20,692 nucleotides of DNA, from assembly GCA_964385195.1 (NCBI GenBank), contig CAYLOC010000033.1, positions 1 through 20,692 on the forward strand, read 5' to 3'. This document shows, piece after piece, positions 1 to 6,685 of the stretch. Position numbers and translations under genes: made by a program. The notes under the pieces are model-generated. The model did no database searches, was not told the DNA's origin, and saw only the letters and a program-made list of their open reading frames with translations. Source of the stretch: CAYLOC01 sp964385195. GTDB taxonomy: Bacteria; Actinomycetota; Actinomycetes; Propionibacteriales; Nocardioidaceae. Every line of letters starts with the position of its first letter. Within the stretch, counting starts at the first letter, position 1.

Positions 1-27
1 GAACTAGCCCCCTCCCCCACATGCCTG

Positions 28-47
28 AGCCCGGCACCCACCGGGCT
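28..47. terminator. Small perfect hairpin, possible terminator of an off-window gene
   Basis: AGCCCGG (28-34) and CCGGGCT (41-47) are perfect complements around a 6-nt loop. There is no U tract and the neighbouring gene is outside the window, so direction and function are unknown. It lies upstream of the promoter proposed at 87-117, where a terminator for a preceding gene would be expected. Confidence 0.25.
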
Positions 48-86
48 TACCGGCATGCCCACGACCCGGGAACGACCGAAAACCGC

Positions 87-117
87 TGGACACCACCGGC
101 GAGCGCAACCGTACAAT
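87..117 (+). promoter_or_regulatory. Sigma-70-type promoter for the aspS leader
   Basis: TACAAT (112-117) differs from TATAAT at one base. TGGACA (87-92) differs from TTGACA at one base. The 19-nt spacer is slightly long. The expected transcription start, about 6-8 nt after the -10 box, falls at 123-125, which is exactly where the first helix of the T-box leader begins (124). That coincidence is the main reason to trust the call. Confidence 0.6.
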
Positions 118-123
118 CGCCGC

Positions 124-347
124 GTCGGCAACGACGGAGACAAGTACTCCCGGGCCACGGCAGCACAGAGAGCCACCGGCAGCTGAGACGGCGGCGTGCC
201 AGCCCGGCGACGAAGACACTCCCGAGCCGACACGGCAACGAGGCCGGTGGAGCAACCCGCACCCCTCCACCGACGAAGGTGTGGTGGCACCGCGAAGTCG
301 CCCATCGCCCACACCTCCAGGGCCTGGAAACAGAACTGGAGGTGAAC
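124..347 (+). promoter_or_regulatory. Translational T-box riboswitch, tRNA-Asp (GAC specifier)
   Basis: Seen in the sequence, in order. Stem I base: 124-129 pairs with 226-231. Kink-turn: 3-nt bulge AAC (130-132), then tandem G133-A225 and A134-G224. Helix 136-139/219-222. Specifier loop: AGTA (143-146) opposite GAA-GAC-A (212-218), the loop-E arrangement of T-boxes, with GAC (Asp) at 215-217. Upper stem 150-155/202-207, then a distal hairpin. Stem III: 245-252 with 265-272, perfect 8 bp. Antisequestrator: 278-284 with 309-315 (7 bp), 7-nt bulge TGGCACC (285-291), then GCGA/TCGC (292-295/305-308). Competing sequestrator: CACCTCCAG (312-320) is the exact complement of CTGGAGGTG (336-344), which holds the Shine-Dalgarno GGAGG (338-342). 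Known of the family: uncharged tRNA pairs with the specifier and with UGGN in the bulge; UGGC fits a tRNA whose discriminator base is G, as in tRNA-Asp. Inferred: starvation for charged tRNA-Asp frees the ribosome site. No U tract follows, so control is probably translational. Confidence 0.85.
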
Positions 348-1706
348 ATGACCACCCACACCCGCTCGCACACACACGGGAGCGCCGCCCCAGCGCAGGG
401 CCGCATCCTGGCCGCCGACCTGCCGACGTACGCCGACCGGCCGGGAACACCGGTCACGATCAGCGGCTGGCTCCACCGGCGGCGCCGCCTCGCGCATCTG
501 ACGTTCGTCATCGTCCGCGACCGCACCGGTCTGGTCCAGGTCGTAACGAAGGACCAGCAGACCGACGACCAGCAGACCCGCGACCAGGTCGAGCAGATTC
601 CGGAGGAGACGCCGGTCCGCATCCGCGCGGTGACCAGCACCAACCCGCAGGCCCCCGGCGGAGTCGAGCTGATCGAGCCGACCATCGAGACGCTCTCCGA
701 CCCCGCCGACACCGCCTCGATCGAGCTGTGGCGCCCCACCCTGAACACCACCCTGCCGACGCTGCTGGACCACGCACAGCTCACGTGGCGACACCCGAAA
801 CGGCAAGCGGTGTGGCAGATCGCCGCAGCCTCGATGCGCGGCTTCCGCAGCACCCTCGACGAGGCCGGGTTCACCGAGGTGCAAAGCCCCAAGCTGGTCG
901 AGAGCGCGACCGAGTCCGGCGCGAACGTCTTCGAGGTCGACTACTTCGGGAGACCGGCGTACCTGGCGCAGTCGCCGCAGTTCTACAAGCAGGTCCTCGT
1001 CGGCGTCTTCGAGCGTGTCTACGAGGTCGGCCCGGTGTTCCGTGCCGAGCCGCACGACACCGTCCGCCACCTCGCCGAGTACGTCTCCCTCGACGTGGAG
1101 TTGGGCTTCATCCACGACCACCGCGACGTCATCGCCGTCCTCCGCGACGTGGTGGCGGGCATGGTCAGCGCCGTCCAGCGCCACGCCGCCGGCGCCGTAC
1201 AAGCCCTCGACGTCACCCTGCCGACGGTGCCCGACGAACTCCCCCTCGTGCACTTCCGCGACGCACTGCGCATCGTCGGAGCCCCCGACGACGAGCCGGA
1301 CCTCGCCCCGGCGCACGAACGCGCGCTCGGCCGGTGGGCGCGCGAGCACCACGGCAGCGATTTCGTCGTCGTCGAGGGCTACCCCACGGCCCACCGCGCG
1401 TTCTACAGCCACCCCGAGCCGGCCGACCCGCACTGGTCGCGGTCGTTCGACCTGATCTTCCGTGGCACCGAGCTCGTCAGCGGCGCGCAGCGTCTGCACC
1501 GGTACGCCGACTACCTGGCCGCACTGCACGAGCGCGGTCTGGACCCCGCAGCGTACGCCGGCTACCTCGACGCGTTCCGGCACGGCATCCCGCCCCACGG
1601 CGGGTTCGCCATCGGGCTGGAGCGCTGGACCAGCCACCTCGTCGGAGCCGACAACATCCGTGCGGTCACCTTGTTCCCACGCGACCTGCACCGGCTGTCT
1701 CCGTGA
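348..1706 (+). CDS. aspS: Archaeal-type aspartyl-tRNA synthetase (class IIb)
   Basis: Cytosolic enzyme that activates L-aspartate with ATP and loads it on tRNA-Asp, possibly also tRNA-Asn for the GatCAB amidation route. The 452-aa product has an N-terminal OB-fold anticodon-binding domain (about 18-125; note FVIVRDRTGLVQVV at 53-66) and a class II catalytic domain. AYLAQSPQFYKQ (204-215) is typical of the short archaeal/eukaryotic-like AspRS branch rather than AsnRS. Motif 2 is FRAE...RHLAEY (231-245) and motif 3 is GGFAIGLER (418-426). The bacterial GAD insertion is absent, so it is much shorter than ordinary bacterial AspRS (about 590 aa). Start: ATG 348 follows GGAGG (338-342) by 5 nt; the open frame reaches back to 21, but that stretch is the T-box leader. 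Inference: a second AspRS beside a standard one elsewhere in the genome. Substrate range (Asp only, or Asp and Asn tRNAs) cannot be read from sequence alone. Confidence 0.9.
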   Translation: MTTHTRSHTHGSAAPAQGRILAADLPTYADRPGTPVTISGWLHRRRRLAHLTFVIVRDRTGLVQVVTKDQQTDDQQTRDQVEQIPEETPVRIRAVTSTNPQAPGGVELIEPTIETLSDPADTASIELWRPTLNTTLPTLLDHAQLTWRHPKRQAVWQIAAASMRGFRSTLDEAGFTEVQSPKLVESATESGANVFEVDYFGRPAYLAQSPQFYKQVLVGVFERVYEVGPVFRAEPHDTVRHLAEYVSLDVELGFIHDHRDVIAVLRDVVAGMVSAVQRHAAGAVQALDVTLPTVPDELPLVHFRDALRIVGAPDDEPDLAPAHERALGRWAREHHGSDFVVVEGYPTAHRAFYSHPEPADPHWSRSFDLIFRGTELVSGAQRLHRYADYLAALHERGLDPAAYAGYLDAFRHGIPPHGGFAIGLERWTSHLVGADNIRAVTLFPRDLHRLSP

Positions 1707-1782
1707 GCAGCATCACCCCGGATCACCCGACCTGGTGGCGATGCCTGCGCATACCTGACCCGAGGATGGTAAGAATGAGGGC

Positions 1783-2271
1783 ATGTCACTCGTCAGACTG
1801 CTCGCGCGCCCGATGCTGTCCGCGATGTTCCTCGTGGGGGGCTACAACTCCCTGCGCAACCCGGAGGGCCCCGCACAACGCGCCCAGCCGGTGCTGGACC
1901 GCGTCAAGCCGATGGTGGACCGGGTCGCCGCGAACGCGCCGTTCGAGCTCGACCACCCCACCTTGGTGCGGATCAACGGAGCCGTGCACGTGGCCGCAGG
2001 CCTCGCCCTGGCCACCGGCCGGTGGCCGCGGCTGTCCGCGAGCATCCTGGCCGGCACGCTGGTGCCGACCACGTTCGGGGGACACCGCTTCTGGGAGGAG
2101 GACGACCCCGGGAATCGGACGAACCAGATGATCCACTTCACCAAGAACGTCACGATGATGGGCGGCCTGCTGCTTGCCGCGGTCGACACCGAGGGCCGTC
2201 CGAGCCTGGCCTGGCGCGCACGGAACCAGGCGAAGCGTGCCCGGAAACGAGCAGGAGACCTCACCAGCTGA
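1783..2271 (+). CDS. DoxX-family integral membrane protein
   Basis: 162-aa protein with the DoxX-like N-terminus RLLARPMLSAMFLVGGYNSL, a second hydrophobic stretch at about 68-98 (GAVHVAAGLALATG), a third at about 120-137, and a basic C-terminal tail. Family members are small four-helix membrane proteins; some act with thiol or redox enzymes, but no partner gene is visible here. Start ATG 1783 has little Shine-Dalgarno (GAGGG lies too close). TAAGAAT at 1770-1776 just upstream resembles a -10 box for a leaderless or near-leaderless message, though its sixth base does not fit TANNNT. The stop TGA (2269-2271) overlaps the proposed CTG start of aroA, suggesting translational coupling and one transcript with aroA-rsgA. 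Confidence 0.8.
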   Translation: MSLVRLLARPMLSAMFLVGGYNSLRNPEGPAQRAQPVLDRVKPMVDRVAANAPFELDHPTLVRINGAVHVAAGLALATGRWPRLSASILAGTLVPTTFGGHRFWEEDDPGNRTNQMIHFTKNVTMMGGLLLAAVDTEGRPSLAWRARNQAKRARKRAGDLTS

Positions 2272-3687
2272 CCGCTCCCGCGCCGTCCCCTGCCGTCTGG
2301 CCCGCGCCGTACGCCGGCCGGCCGGTGCGGGCTCGTGTCCGCGTCCCGCCGTCGAAGTCGGTGACGAACCGGGCACTCGTCCTCGCCGCGCTCGCCGACG
2401 GCCCGTCCGTGATCCACCGCCCGCTCCTCGCCCGGGACACCGAGCTGATGGCCGCGGCGCTGGCGGCGCTGGGCACCCGGATCGAGGTCCGCGACGGGGA
2501 CGCGCACGTGATCCCCGGCGCGTTACACGGTCCCGCGCGCATCGACTGCGGCCTCGCGGGCACGGTCATGCGGTTCGTGCCGCCGGTCGCGGCGCTCGCC
2601 CGTGGCCGGGTCGGGTTCGACGGTGACCCCCGGGCGCGACAGCGACCGCTGGGGCCCCTCATCGACGCGCTGCGTGCCGTCGGTGCCTCGGTGCCCGGTA
2701 CGCCGACCGGTCTGCCGTTCGCGGTCGAGTCCGACGGCGCGGTCTCCGGAGGCCCGGTCAGGATCGACGCCTCCGCCTCCAGCCAGTTCGTGTCCGGACT
2801 GCTGCTGAGCGGAGCGCGATACCGCCGGGGCATCGACGTACAGCACCAAGGCGAACCCGTCCCGTCCCAGCCGCACATCGCCATGACGGTCGCCATGCTG
2901 CGCGAGCACGGGGTCGATGTGGCCGACGAGGAGCCGGACCGCTGGGTGGTCCGGCCCGGCGCCATCCGGGCCGTCGACACCGTGGTGGAGCCGGATCTGA
3001 GCAACGCCGCACCGTTCCTGGCCGCCGCCGTCGTCACCGGCGGCGAGGTCACCGTGTCCGGGTGGCCGGAGCACTCCACCCAGCCCGGCGACCGGCTGCC
3101 GCAGCTGCTCTCCGCGTTCGGCGCGTCCGTGGCGCGATCTCCCGACGGCCTCACCGTCTCGGGCCCGGGTCGGGTGCAGGGTCGGGTGCAGGGNNNNNNN
3201 NNNNNNNNNNNNNNNNNNNNNNNNNNNNNNNNNNNNNNNNNNNNNNNNNNNNNNNNNNNNNNNNNNNNNNNNNNNNNNNNNNNNNNNNNNNNNGGGTCGG
3301 GTGCAGGGTCGGGTGCAGGGCGTCGACCTCGACCTGCACGAAGTCGGTGAGCTGACGCCGGTCGTGGCGGCGGTCGCGGCCGTCGCCGACGGGCCCTCGT
3401 CCCTGCGCGGGATCGCGCACCTGCGTGGCCACGAGACCGACCGGCTGGCCGCCCTCGCCAAGGAGCTGACCCGCTGCGGTTGCCGTGTCGACATCACCGA
3501 CGACGGCCTGACCATCACCCCGCAGCCACTGCATGCCGCGACGTTCCGCACCTATGCCGACCACCGGATGGCCCACGCGGCCGCCGTCCTGGGACTGGCG
3601 GTCCCGGACCTGGGCGTCGAGGACATCGCCACCACCCGCAAGACCCATCCGGACTTCGCCGCGGCCTGGACAGCGATGTTGACGTGA
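2268..3687 (+). CDS. aroA: 3-phosphoshikimate 1-carboxyvinyltransferase (EPSP synthase), interrupted by an assembly gap
   Basis: Transfers the enolpyruvyl group of PEP to shikimate-3-phosphate in the shikimate pathway (cytosol). Family motifs: PPSKSVTNRALVLAALA (K30), GLAGTVMRF (95-103), DASASSQFVSGLLL (167-180), DLSNAAPFLAAA (243-254), and after the gap LRGHETDRLAAL and YADHRMAHAAAVLGL. The frame changes across the 100 N, but the known bases on the two sides sum to 1320, a multiple of three, so a gap that restores frame is plausible and the gene is probably intact. Codons just before and after the gap spell Gly-Arg-Val-Gln repeats not expected in AroA (see the repeat entry). Start: the actinobacterial-style N-terminus (TAPAPSPAVWPAP) is reached only from CTG 2268, which overlaps the DoxX stop as CTGA and follows AGGAG at 2253-2257. 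GTG 2325 is the alternative and would drop that segment. The stop overlaps the rsgA start (GTGA). Confidence 0.88.
3167..3320 (+). repeat. 12-bp in-frame tandem repeat (GGGTCGGGTGCA) flanking a gap inside aroA
   Basis: Two full units lie before the gap (3167-3178, 3179-3190, then GGG) and two after it (3294-3305, 3306-3317, then GGG). In the aroA frame each unit adds Gly-Arg-Val-Gln. Each visible block has five GGG tracts with 2- or 4-nt spacers, which meets the usual pattern for a G-quadruplex on the coding strand. The true copy number is unknown because the gap sits inside the array. Confidence 0.9.
3194..3293. other. Assembly gap (100 N) within aroA
   Basis: Exactly 100 N, the usual placeholder for a gap of unknown length, bounded on both sides by the same 12-bp repeat. 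The gap most likely reflects repeat collapse or G-rich drop-out rather than a biological break. Confidence 0.95.
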
Positions 3688-4670
3688 GCGACTGGCGAGA
3701 CATCGACGACCCCAGCAGGTTCGACCGGCCCCGCCGCCACACCCGGCCACGCACCAAGCAACGCCCGTCCTACGACGACGCCCCGACGGGGTTCGTCGTC
3801 CTCGTCGACCGCGGCCGCTACACCGTACGCCTGGCTGACTCTCCCCGACCGGTGGTCGCGATGAAGTCCCGCCCGCTCGGGAAGCAGGGGGTCGTCGTCG
3901 GCGACTCCGTCCGCCTCGTCGGCGACCTGTCCGGCGAGGACGGGACGCTCGCCCGCATCGTCGAGGTCCTCCCCCGGCGCACGGTACTCCGGCGTACCGC
4001 CGACGACACCGACACCAGCGAGCGGGTCATCGTCGCCAACGCCGGCCAGCTGGTCATCGTCACCGCGATCGCCGACCCGCCGCCCCGCCCCGGCCTGATC
4101 GACCGCTGCCTCGTCGCGGCCTACGACGCCGGGCTGACCCCGGTGCTGTGCCTGACCAAGTCCGACCTTGCCTCCCCCGACGGGCTGCTGGCCCGCTACC
4201 GCCCGCTCGGTGTCCCCGCGGTCGTGGTGCAACGCGGCGGCGACCTCGCCCCGCTGCGGGACACGCTGCGGGACACGGTGAGCGTGCTGGTCGGGCACTC
4301 CGGGGTCGGGAAGTCCACCCTGGTCAACGCGCTCATCCCCGGGACCACCCGCAGCACCGGCGAGGTCAACGTCGTCACCGGCCGGGGACGCCACACCTCC
4401 ACGTCGGTGCAGGCCCTGGAGCTGCCCGACGGCGGGTGGGTCATCGACACCCCCGGGATCCGCTCCTTCGGTCTCGCGCACGTGCAACCGCAGGACGTGC
4501 TGCGGGCGTTCCCCGACCTCGCGGCGGCCGCCGCTGAGGGCTGCCCCCGCGGCTGCACCCACCGTGAGGACGAGCCGGAGTGTGCCCTGGACACGGCCGC
4601 GCACGACGGCACGGTGGACGCAGCACGCGTATCCTCGTTCCGCCGGCTGGTCGCGAGCAGGGACCACTGA
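3684..4670 (+). CDS. rsgA: Small ribosomal subunit biogenesis GTPase RsgA
   Basis: Late 30S assembly factor; a circularly permuted GTPase that uses GTP hydrolysis to leave the maturing small subunit. The 328-aa product shows the permuted order G4 (TKSD, 158-161), G1/P-loop (GHSGVGKST, 204-212), G3 (DTPG, 255-258). An N-terminal OB-like region spans about 35-100, and the zinc site near the C-terminus is Cys287, Cys291, His293 and Cys300. Length fits the family. The GTG start at 3684 overlaps the aroA stop by 4 nt (GTGA), so translation is probably coupled to aroA. aroA next to rsgA and hisN is a familiar actinobacterial arrangement. Confidence 0.95.
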   Translation: MSDWRDIDDPSRFDRPRRHTRPRTKQRPSYDDAPTGFVVLVDRGRYTVRLADSPRPVVAMKSRPLGKQGVVVGDSVRLVGDLSGEDGTLARIVEVLPRRTVLRRTADDTDTSERVIVANAGQLVIVTAIADPPPRPGLIDRCLVAAYDAGLTPVLCLTKSDLASPDGLLARYRPLGVPAVVVQRGGDLAPLRDTLRDTVSVLVGHSGVGKSTLVNALIPGTTRSTGEVNVVTGRGRHTSTSVQALELPDGGWVIDTPGIRSFGLAHVQPQDVLRAFPDLAAAAAEGCPRGCTHREDEPECALDTAAHDGTVDAARVSSFRRLVASRDH

Positions 4671-4706
4671 TCCGCGAGCCTGTCGGTACCGCGACGCCCG
4701 ACGACC

Positions 4707-4712
4707 TACCCT
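4707..4712 (+). promoter_or_regulatory. Putative -10 box, leaderless hisN
   Basis: TACCCT fits TANNNT and ends 7 nt before ATG 4720, so the first transcribed base would be at or next to the start codon. No good -35 is visible. Confidence rests on the same spacing recurring at several neighbouring genes. Confidence 0.4.
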
Positions 4713-4719
4713 GAAAGTC

Positions 4720-5595
4720 ATGCCCTCCGACTTCACCGACGATCTGCGCCTCGCGCACATCCTCGCCGACGACGCCGACGCGCTGACCATGGACCGGTTC
4801 CGCGCCCTGGACCTGCACGTCATGCAGAAGCCGGACCTGACACCGGTGTCGGACGCCGACAAGAGCACCGAGGAGGCCCTGCGCCGGACACTGGGGCGCG
4901 CCCGGCCCAGGGACGCGGTGCTGGGCGAGGAGGAAGGCTCCACCGGCTGGGGACCCAGGCGTTGGGTGATCGACCCCATCGACGGCACCAAGAACTACGT
5001 CCGTGGAGTGCCGGTCTGGGCAACGCTCATCGGGCTCATGGTCGAGGACGAGGTTGTTGCCGGGGTGGTCTCCGCGCCCGCTCTGGGGCGCCGCTGGTGG
5101 GCCTCCAAGGGCGGTGGCGCCTGGACCGGCAAGTCGCTGTTCTCCGCGACCGCCTGCCACGTCTCCGACGTCTCCACACTGGAGGATGCCCACCTGTCGC
5201 TGTCCTCGATCCCGGCGTGGGAGGAGCAGGGGCGGCTCGACGACATCATGGCGCTGGTCCGCCGATGCTGGCGCACCCGCGGCTTCGGTGACTTCTGGTC
5301 CTACACACTGGTCGCCGAGGGCGGAGTGGACATCGCGGCGGAGCCGGAGCTCGCGCTGCACGACATGGCCGCAGTGGCGGTGATCGTGTCCGAGGCGGGC
5401 GGGACCTACACCAGCCTCGACGGCACTCCGGGGCCGGGAGGCAGCAACGCCGTGGCCACCAACGGCCGCCTGCACGACCAGGTCCTCGCCTTCATCGGAA
5501 CCCTGCCCGGCGACGACGCAACCGGAGGCCACGGCAGCGTGCACGACCTCTCCGCACACCGCCAGCGGCACCAGCCCTCGAACGACGACGAGTAG
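4720..5595 (+). CDS. hisN: Histidinol-phosphatase of the inositol monophosphatase family
   Basis: Predicted Mg-dependent phosphatase for histidinol phosphate, the penultimate step type in histidine synthesis; cytosolic. The 291-aa protein has the family metal-site motifs GEEEG (69-73), DPIDGTKNY (85-93; D85, D88) and HDMAA (214-218; D215), plus the DFWSYTLVAEG segment seen in HisN. The position just after aroA-rsgA matches actinobacterial hisN, which favours this over a general inositol or sugar phosphatase, although the family overlap makes substrate an inference. The last ~25 residues are polar and probably disordered. There is no convincing Shine-Dalgarno; TACCCT at 4707-4712 lies 7 nt before the ATG, the spacing of a leaderless message. 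Confidence 0.85.
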   Translation: MPSDFTDDLRLAHILADDADALTMDRFRALDLHVMQKPDLTPVSDADKSTEEALRRTLGRARPRDAVLGEEEGSTGWGPRRWVIDPIDGTKNYVRGVPVWATLIGLMVEDEVVAGVVSAPALGRRWWASKGGGAWTGKSLFSATACHVSDVSTLEDAHLSLSSIPAWEEQGRLDDIMALVRRCWRTRGFGDFWSYTLVAEGGVDIAAEPELALHDMAAVAVIVSEAGGTYTSLDGTPGPGGSNAVATNGRLHDQVLAFIGTLPGDDATGGHGSVHDLSAHRQRHQPSNDDE

Positions 5596-5608
5596 CGCGC
5601 GGCTCTGT

Positions 5609-5614
5609 TAGGGT
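5609..5614 (+). promoter_or_regulatory. Putative -10 box, leaderless CBS-domain gene
   Basis: TAGGGT fits TANNNT and ends 6 nt before ATG 5621, but only 3 nt before ATG 5618. This favours 5621 as the true start if the message is leaderless. No clear -35 is seen. Confidence 0.4.
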
Positions 5615-5620
5615 CTGATG

Positions 5621-6049
5621 ATGCGGGTCAGTGAGATTCTCGAGGCCAAGGGCGGGCAGGTCGTCACGATCGCCTCCGATGCGACGGTGCGGGAACTGGT
5701 GACGATGCTCGCGACACACAACATCGGTGCGGCGCTCGTCACGGATCCGGACCATCCGATTGCCGGGATCGTGTCCGAACGCGACGTCGTACGCGCGCTG
5801 CCGGATATCGGCGTACTGGACCGTCCCGTCGCCGACATCATGACCGCAGACGTACAGACGGCCACCCCCGACCAGCAGGTGCACGAGCTGGCGCGGTTGA
5901 TGACCGAGCACCGGATCCGGCACGTGCCGGTGCTCGACGGTGACCGCCTGTGTGGCGTGGTGTCGATCGGCGACGTGGTGAAGTCCCGGATCGACGAGCT
6001 GGAGTTCGAACGCGACCAGCTGTCGTCCTACGTCGCCGGCGCGCAGTAG
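5621..6049 (+). CDS. CBS-domain pair (Bateman module) protein
   Basis: A 142-aa protein made almost entirely of two CBS domains: the first spans about 6-66 (IGAALVTD...GIVSERDVVRAL) and the second about 70-128 (IMTADVQTATPDQQVHELARLM...HVPVLDGDRLCGVVSIGDVV). Such stand-alone pairs usually bind adenine nucleotides and act as energy or stress sensors; ligand and partner are not known here. Two ATGs in tandem (5618, 5621) are possible starts. I prefer 5621 because of the spacing to TAGGGT. No Shine-Dalgarno is visible. Confidence 0.85.
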   Translation: MRVSEILEAKGGQVVTIASDATVRELVTMLATHNIGAALVTDPDHPIAGIVSERDVVRALPDIGVLDRPVADIMTADVQTATPDQQVHELARLMTEHRIRHVPVLDGDRLCGVVSIGDVVKSRIDELEFERDQLSSYVAGAQ

Positions 6050-6052
6050 CAT
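6047..6052 (+). promoter_or_regulatory. Putative -10 box, leaderless thpR
   Basis: TAGCAT overlaps the stop codon of the CBS gene (TAG 6047-6049) and ends 6 nt before GTG 6059, again the leaderless spacing. No Shine-Dalgarno precedes this GTG. Confidence 0.4.
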
Positions 6053-6058
6053 CGGCGC

Positions 6059-6625
6059 GTGCCGCGACGGAAGTCCGGGCCGAAGTCCGTAGCAGCGAAG
6101 ACGAAGCGGCTCTTCGTCGCCGTCCCTCTCCCCGTCGACGTGCAGCAGCACCTCGACGAGCACATCGACGCGATCCGGGGGGCGCACGCGGAGCTGCGCT
6201 GGGTGCCGCCGGCGCGCTGGCACCTCACGTGTGAGTTCCTCGGTCGCTGCGGCCCGCACGAGGAGGAGCGTCAGGTACGCCGATGGGCCGCCCGCGCCGC
6301 ACGCAGCCATCCGCTGCGGCTCCGGGTGTCGGGAGCGGGCACGTTCCCCCGCAAGCAGTGGATGGCGCGGGTGTTGTGGATGGGCCTCGACGGCGACCTG
6401 GCCGGCTGGGGCCGCCTCGCCGGGGAGGAGCAGGACGCACACCTCACCGTGGCCCGGGCGAGGGAGCGCCAGGACCTCACCGGTGTCGTCGACGAACTCG
6501 GTGGCTACACCGGGCCGTGGTGGACCGCCACCCACATCGAGCTCGTCCGCTCGCACCTGCGCGGAGGGGACAGCCGCGGGCCACGCTATGAACCACTGGA
6601 GGCGTTCCCGCTCGGAAGCGAGTAA
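6059..6625 (+). CDS. thpR: RNA 2',3'-cyclic phosphodiesterase (2H family, LigT/ThpR)
   Basis: Predicted to open 2',3'-cyclic phosphate ends of RNA; cytosolic. The 188-aa protein carries the two catalytic HxT tetrads of the 2H superfamily: HLTCEFLG (His55, Thr57) and HLTVAR (His128, Thr130). These follow the usual N-terminal strand RLFVAVPLP (17-25). Length is normal for the family. The first ~15 residues are lysine/arginine-rich. GTG 6059 starts 9 nt after the CBS stop without a Shine-Dalgarno. Its physiological RNA substrate in bacteria is poorly defined. Confidence 0.9.
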   Translation: MPRRKSGPKSVAAKTKRLFVAVPLPVDVQQHLDEHIDAIRGAHAELRWVPPARWHLTCEFLGRCGPHEEERQVRRWAARAARSHPLRLRVSGAGTFPRKQWMARVLWMGLDGDLAGWGRLAGEEQDAHLTVARARERQDLTGVVDELGGYTGPWWTATHIELVRSHLRGGDSRGPRYEPLEAFPLGSE

Positions 6626-6685
6626 GGTACTCACGGAGCGCCGGGAAGCCTGGTCGGCATCGAAGTTGTCGAATGCGAAGATCGG

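Noticed and set aside
21..347. N-terminal extension of the synthetase to ATG 21
   Set aside because: The added 109 residues are low-complexity Arg/Pro/Thr text with no family match, the promoter and T-box occupy this stretch, and ATG 348 has a well-placed GGAGG.
1710..1744. GCATCACC/GGTGGCGATGC hairpin after aspS as a terminator
   Set aside because: Pairing is interrupted by extra bases and there is no U tract; too weak to list as a feature.
281..2131. 616-codon open frame on the plus strand overlapping aspS and the DoxX gene
   Set aside because: Arg/Pro-rich product without domains; it is the +1-type shadow of aspS.
3194..3293. aroA as a frameshifted pseudogene
   Set aside because: The frame change only appears because 100 placeholder N are counted; the real bases on both sides total a multiple of three and all catalytic motifs are present.
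3167..3320. Repeat around the gap as a CRISPR array
   Set aside because: The unit is 12 bp, strictly tandem without spacers, and coding in frame with aroA.
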